A DNA stretch of 64,000 nucleotides from Clostridia bacterium (GTDB taxonomy: Bacteria; Bacillota; Clostridia; Lachnospirales; Anaerotignaceae): positions 1-64,000 of the forward strand of contig CAJTDC010000012.1 of NCBI GenBank assembly GCA_910575055.1, given 5' to 3'. The translations under genes and the position numbers were made by a program. The notes beneath the pieces are model-generated. The model did not search any database and had not been told where the DNA came from. It saw nothing but the letters and a program-made list of their open reading frames with translations. This document shows positions 63,290 through 64,000 of this stretch, piece after piece (within the stretch, counting starts at the first letter, position 1; every line of letters begins with the position of its first letter).

Positions 63290-64000
63290 TTACTCCTTAT
63301 TTGTTTTTAATTCGCTGCAAGAAATCTGTGGGTGATGATAACGTTGTTTTTTTATTGTTGTTTTTTTCCATTCTATAGCATTTTTAGGACACCAGTGCAA
63401 ACACGCAAGACAATTTTCACAGTGATGCTGAAAAACAGGTTTCCCATTTTTCAATATAATATTACCAGAAGGACATACTTGCTGACAAGTGCCACAAGAA
63501 ATACAATCACTTGTTACAAGAAATCCCTTATCACTATTAGGGTATTCCTTTAAATATAACTGATAAAATGCTTTAGAAATTATACCCACTTTTGGAATAT
63601 TATTTTTTTGTTTTTTAGCAACTGCTTCTGCAATTTCATTTGCTTTTTTATTTTGGGATTGTACTAATTTTGATATAGATTTTTGTTTTATACGATATTT
63701 TGTAATATTATTTGCTACTGTTCTAATCGTTTTTCCAAAACTTAGCTGTTGTCCTTTTTTATTTAATATATCATTTAATTGCCCTAATGCTCCCCCGCTG
63801 GAAAGCCCACAAGTTGTTACAGCAAATATATAAGGATTTCCTTCTATTTTCAACTTTTTAGTAAAACGTGCTACCAATGCTGGTAATCCCCAGTAAAATG
63901 TAGGATATACAAATCCAATAACATCTTTATCACATAGTATTGATGTTTTTGTGGTAATTTTAACTACCTCTGCATCTATTTTTTGAGCTATTACTTTTGC
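63290..64000 (-). CDS. EFR1-type flavodoxin/2x[4Fe-4S] ferredoxin protein, N-terminus beyond the window
   Basis: The frame is open to the window end (236 residues visible). The first part is flavodoxin-like: DKDVIGFVYPTFYWGLPALVARF, then FAVTTCGLSSGGALGQL. The C-terminal part has two ferredoxin clusters (CISCGTCQQVCP and CENCLACLHWCP). This is the EFR1-family layout (EAL-adjacent or flavodoxin-fused ferredoxin of anaerobes). It probably shuttles electrons in the cytoplasm; the partner is unknown. The TTG that gives an apparent internal start near 63877 is not the true start. Confidence 0.85.
   Translation of the reverse strand, partial: AKVIAQKIDAEVVKITTKTSILCDKDVIGFVYPTFYWGLPALVARFTKKLKIEGNPYIFAVTTCGLSSGGALGQLNDILNKKGQQLSFGKTIRTVANNITKYRIKQKSISKLVQSQNKKANEIAEAVAKKQKNNIPKVGIISKAFYQLYLKEYPNSDKGFLVTSDCISCGTCQQVCPSGNIILKNGKPVFQHHCENCLACLHWCPKNAIEWKKTTIKKQRYHHPQISCSELKTNKE

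Noticed and set aside
1-64000. CRISPR array, insertion sequence, prophage, tRNA or rRNA genes
   Set aside because: No direct-repeat arrays, transposase or phage genes, cloverleaf sequences or rRNA segments were recognised; the gene content is conserved core.

Overview
The window is AT-rich DNA from a spore-forming, anaerobic Gram-positive bacterium of the Clostridia. The evidence is the spoIIGA-sigE-sigG sporulation set, a ferredoxin-dependent 2-oxoacid oxidoreductase, a type III glutamine synthetase, the LL-diaminopimelate aminotransferase route to lysine, an archaeal-type AspRS beside gatCAB, and SLH-domain and NlpC/P60 wall proteins. Lachnospirales-like is a reasonable guess, but the sequence alone does not fix the family. 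Nearly all genes lie on the minus strand and are described here in transcription order (high to low coordinates).

Layout. 1-4.2 kb: the 5' part of a membrane acyltransferase, then a vor/kor oxidoreductase operon (P-loop ATPase, ferredoxin, alpha, beta, gamma). 4.4-9 kb: glnN with a structured leader, a small unknown protein, and hflX. 8.8-11.2 kb: dapF-dapL and a small membrane protein. 11.3-23.2 kb: the classic rimP-nusA-rnpM-L7Ae-infB-rbfA-nrnA-truB-ribF-rpsO-pnpA-M16 peptidase transcription/translation operon. 23.3-26 kb: purC and purB flanking a copper-amine-oxidase-like gene broken by an in-frame stop. 26.1-29.1 kb: cobT-cobU-cobS-cobC with 4-nt overlaps (nucleotide loop assembly of cobalamin). 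29.2-32.6 kb: a DUF1540 miniprotein, a cysteine hydrolase, an Mrp ATPase and an SLH/CAP exported protein. 32.9-38.8 kb: uvrC-hprK-murB-rapZ-whiA-Crh-like HPr. 39-42 kb: a YdcF-like protein, an NSS transporter and a DUF5662 protein. 42-50 kb: murA-ftsQ-ftsZ and spoIIGA-sigE, then an acetyltransferase and an unknown gene, then sigG. 49.9-53.6 kb: a P1 peptidase, coaBC and an SH3/NlpC hydrolase. 53.8-58.5 kb: aspS-gatC-gatA-gatB, the indirect Asn-tRNA (and Gln-tRNA) route. 58.5-64 kb: an M29 aminopeptidase, a T-box-controlled proS, a DJ-1/PfpI protein, a small membrane protein, DUF2461 and an EFR1-type ferredoxin cut by the window end.

No rRNA, tRNA, CRISPR array, insertion sequence or prophage was found. 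Most of the window is conserved chromosomal core. I found no convincing undescribed multi-gene system. The observations most worth checking are regulatory or small-scale. They are: a Crh-like HPr with Asp in place of the phosphorylatable His; a spoIIGA promoter with 21-bp spacing; a possible sigma-G promoter in front of a 56-codon gene divergent from sigG; a 12-bp word shared by the NSS-transporter and aspS promoters at the same distance from their -10 boxes; the inverted repeats in the glnN leader; and the nonsense-interrupted gene between purC and purB.
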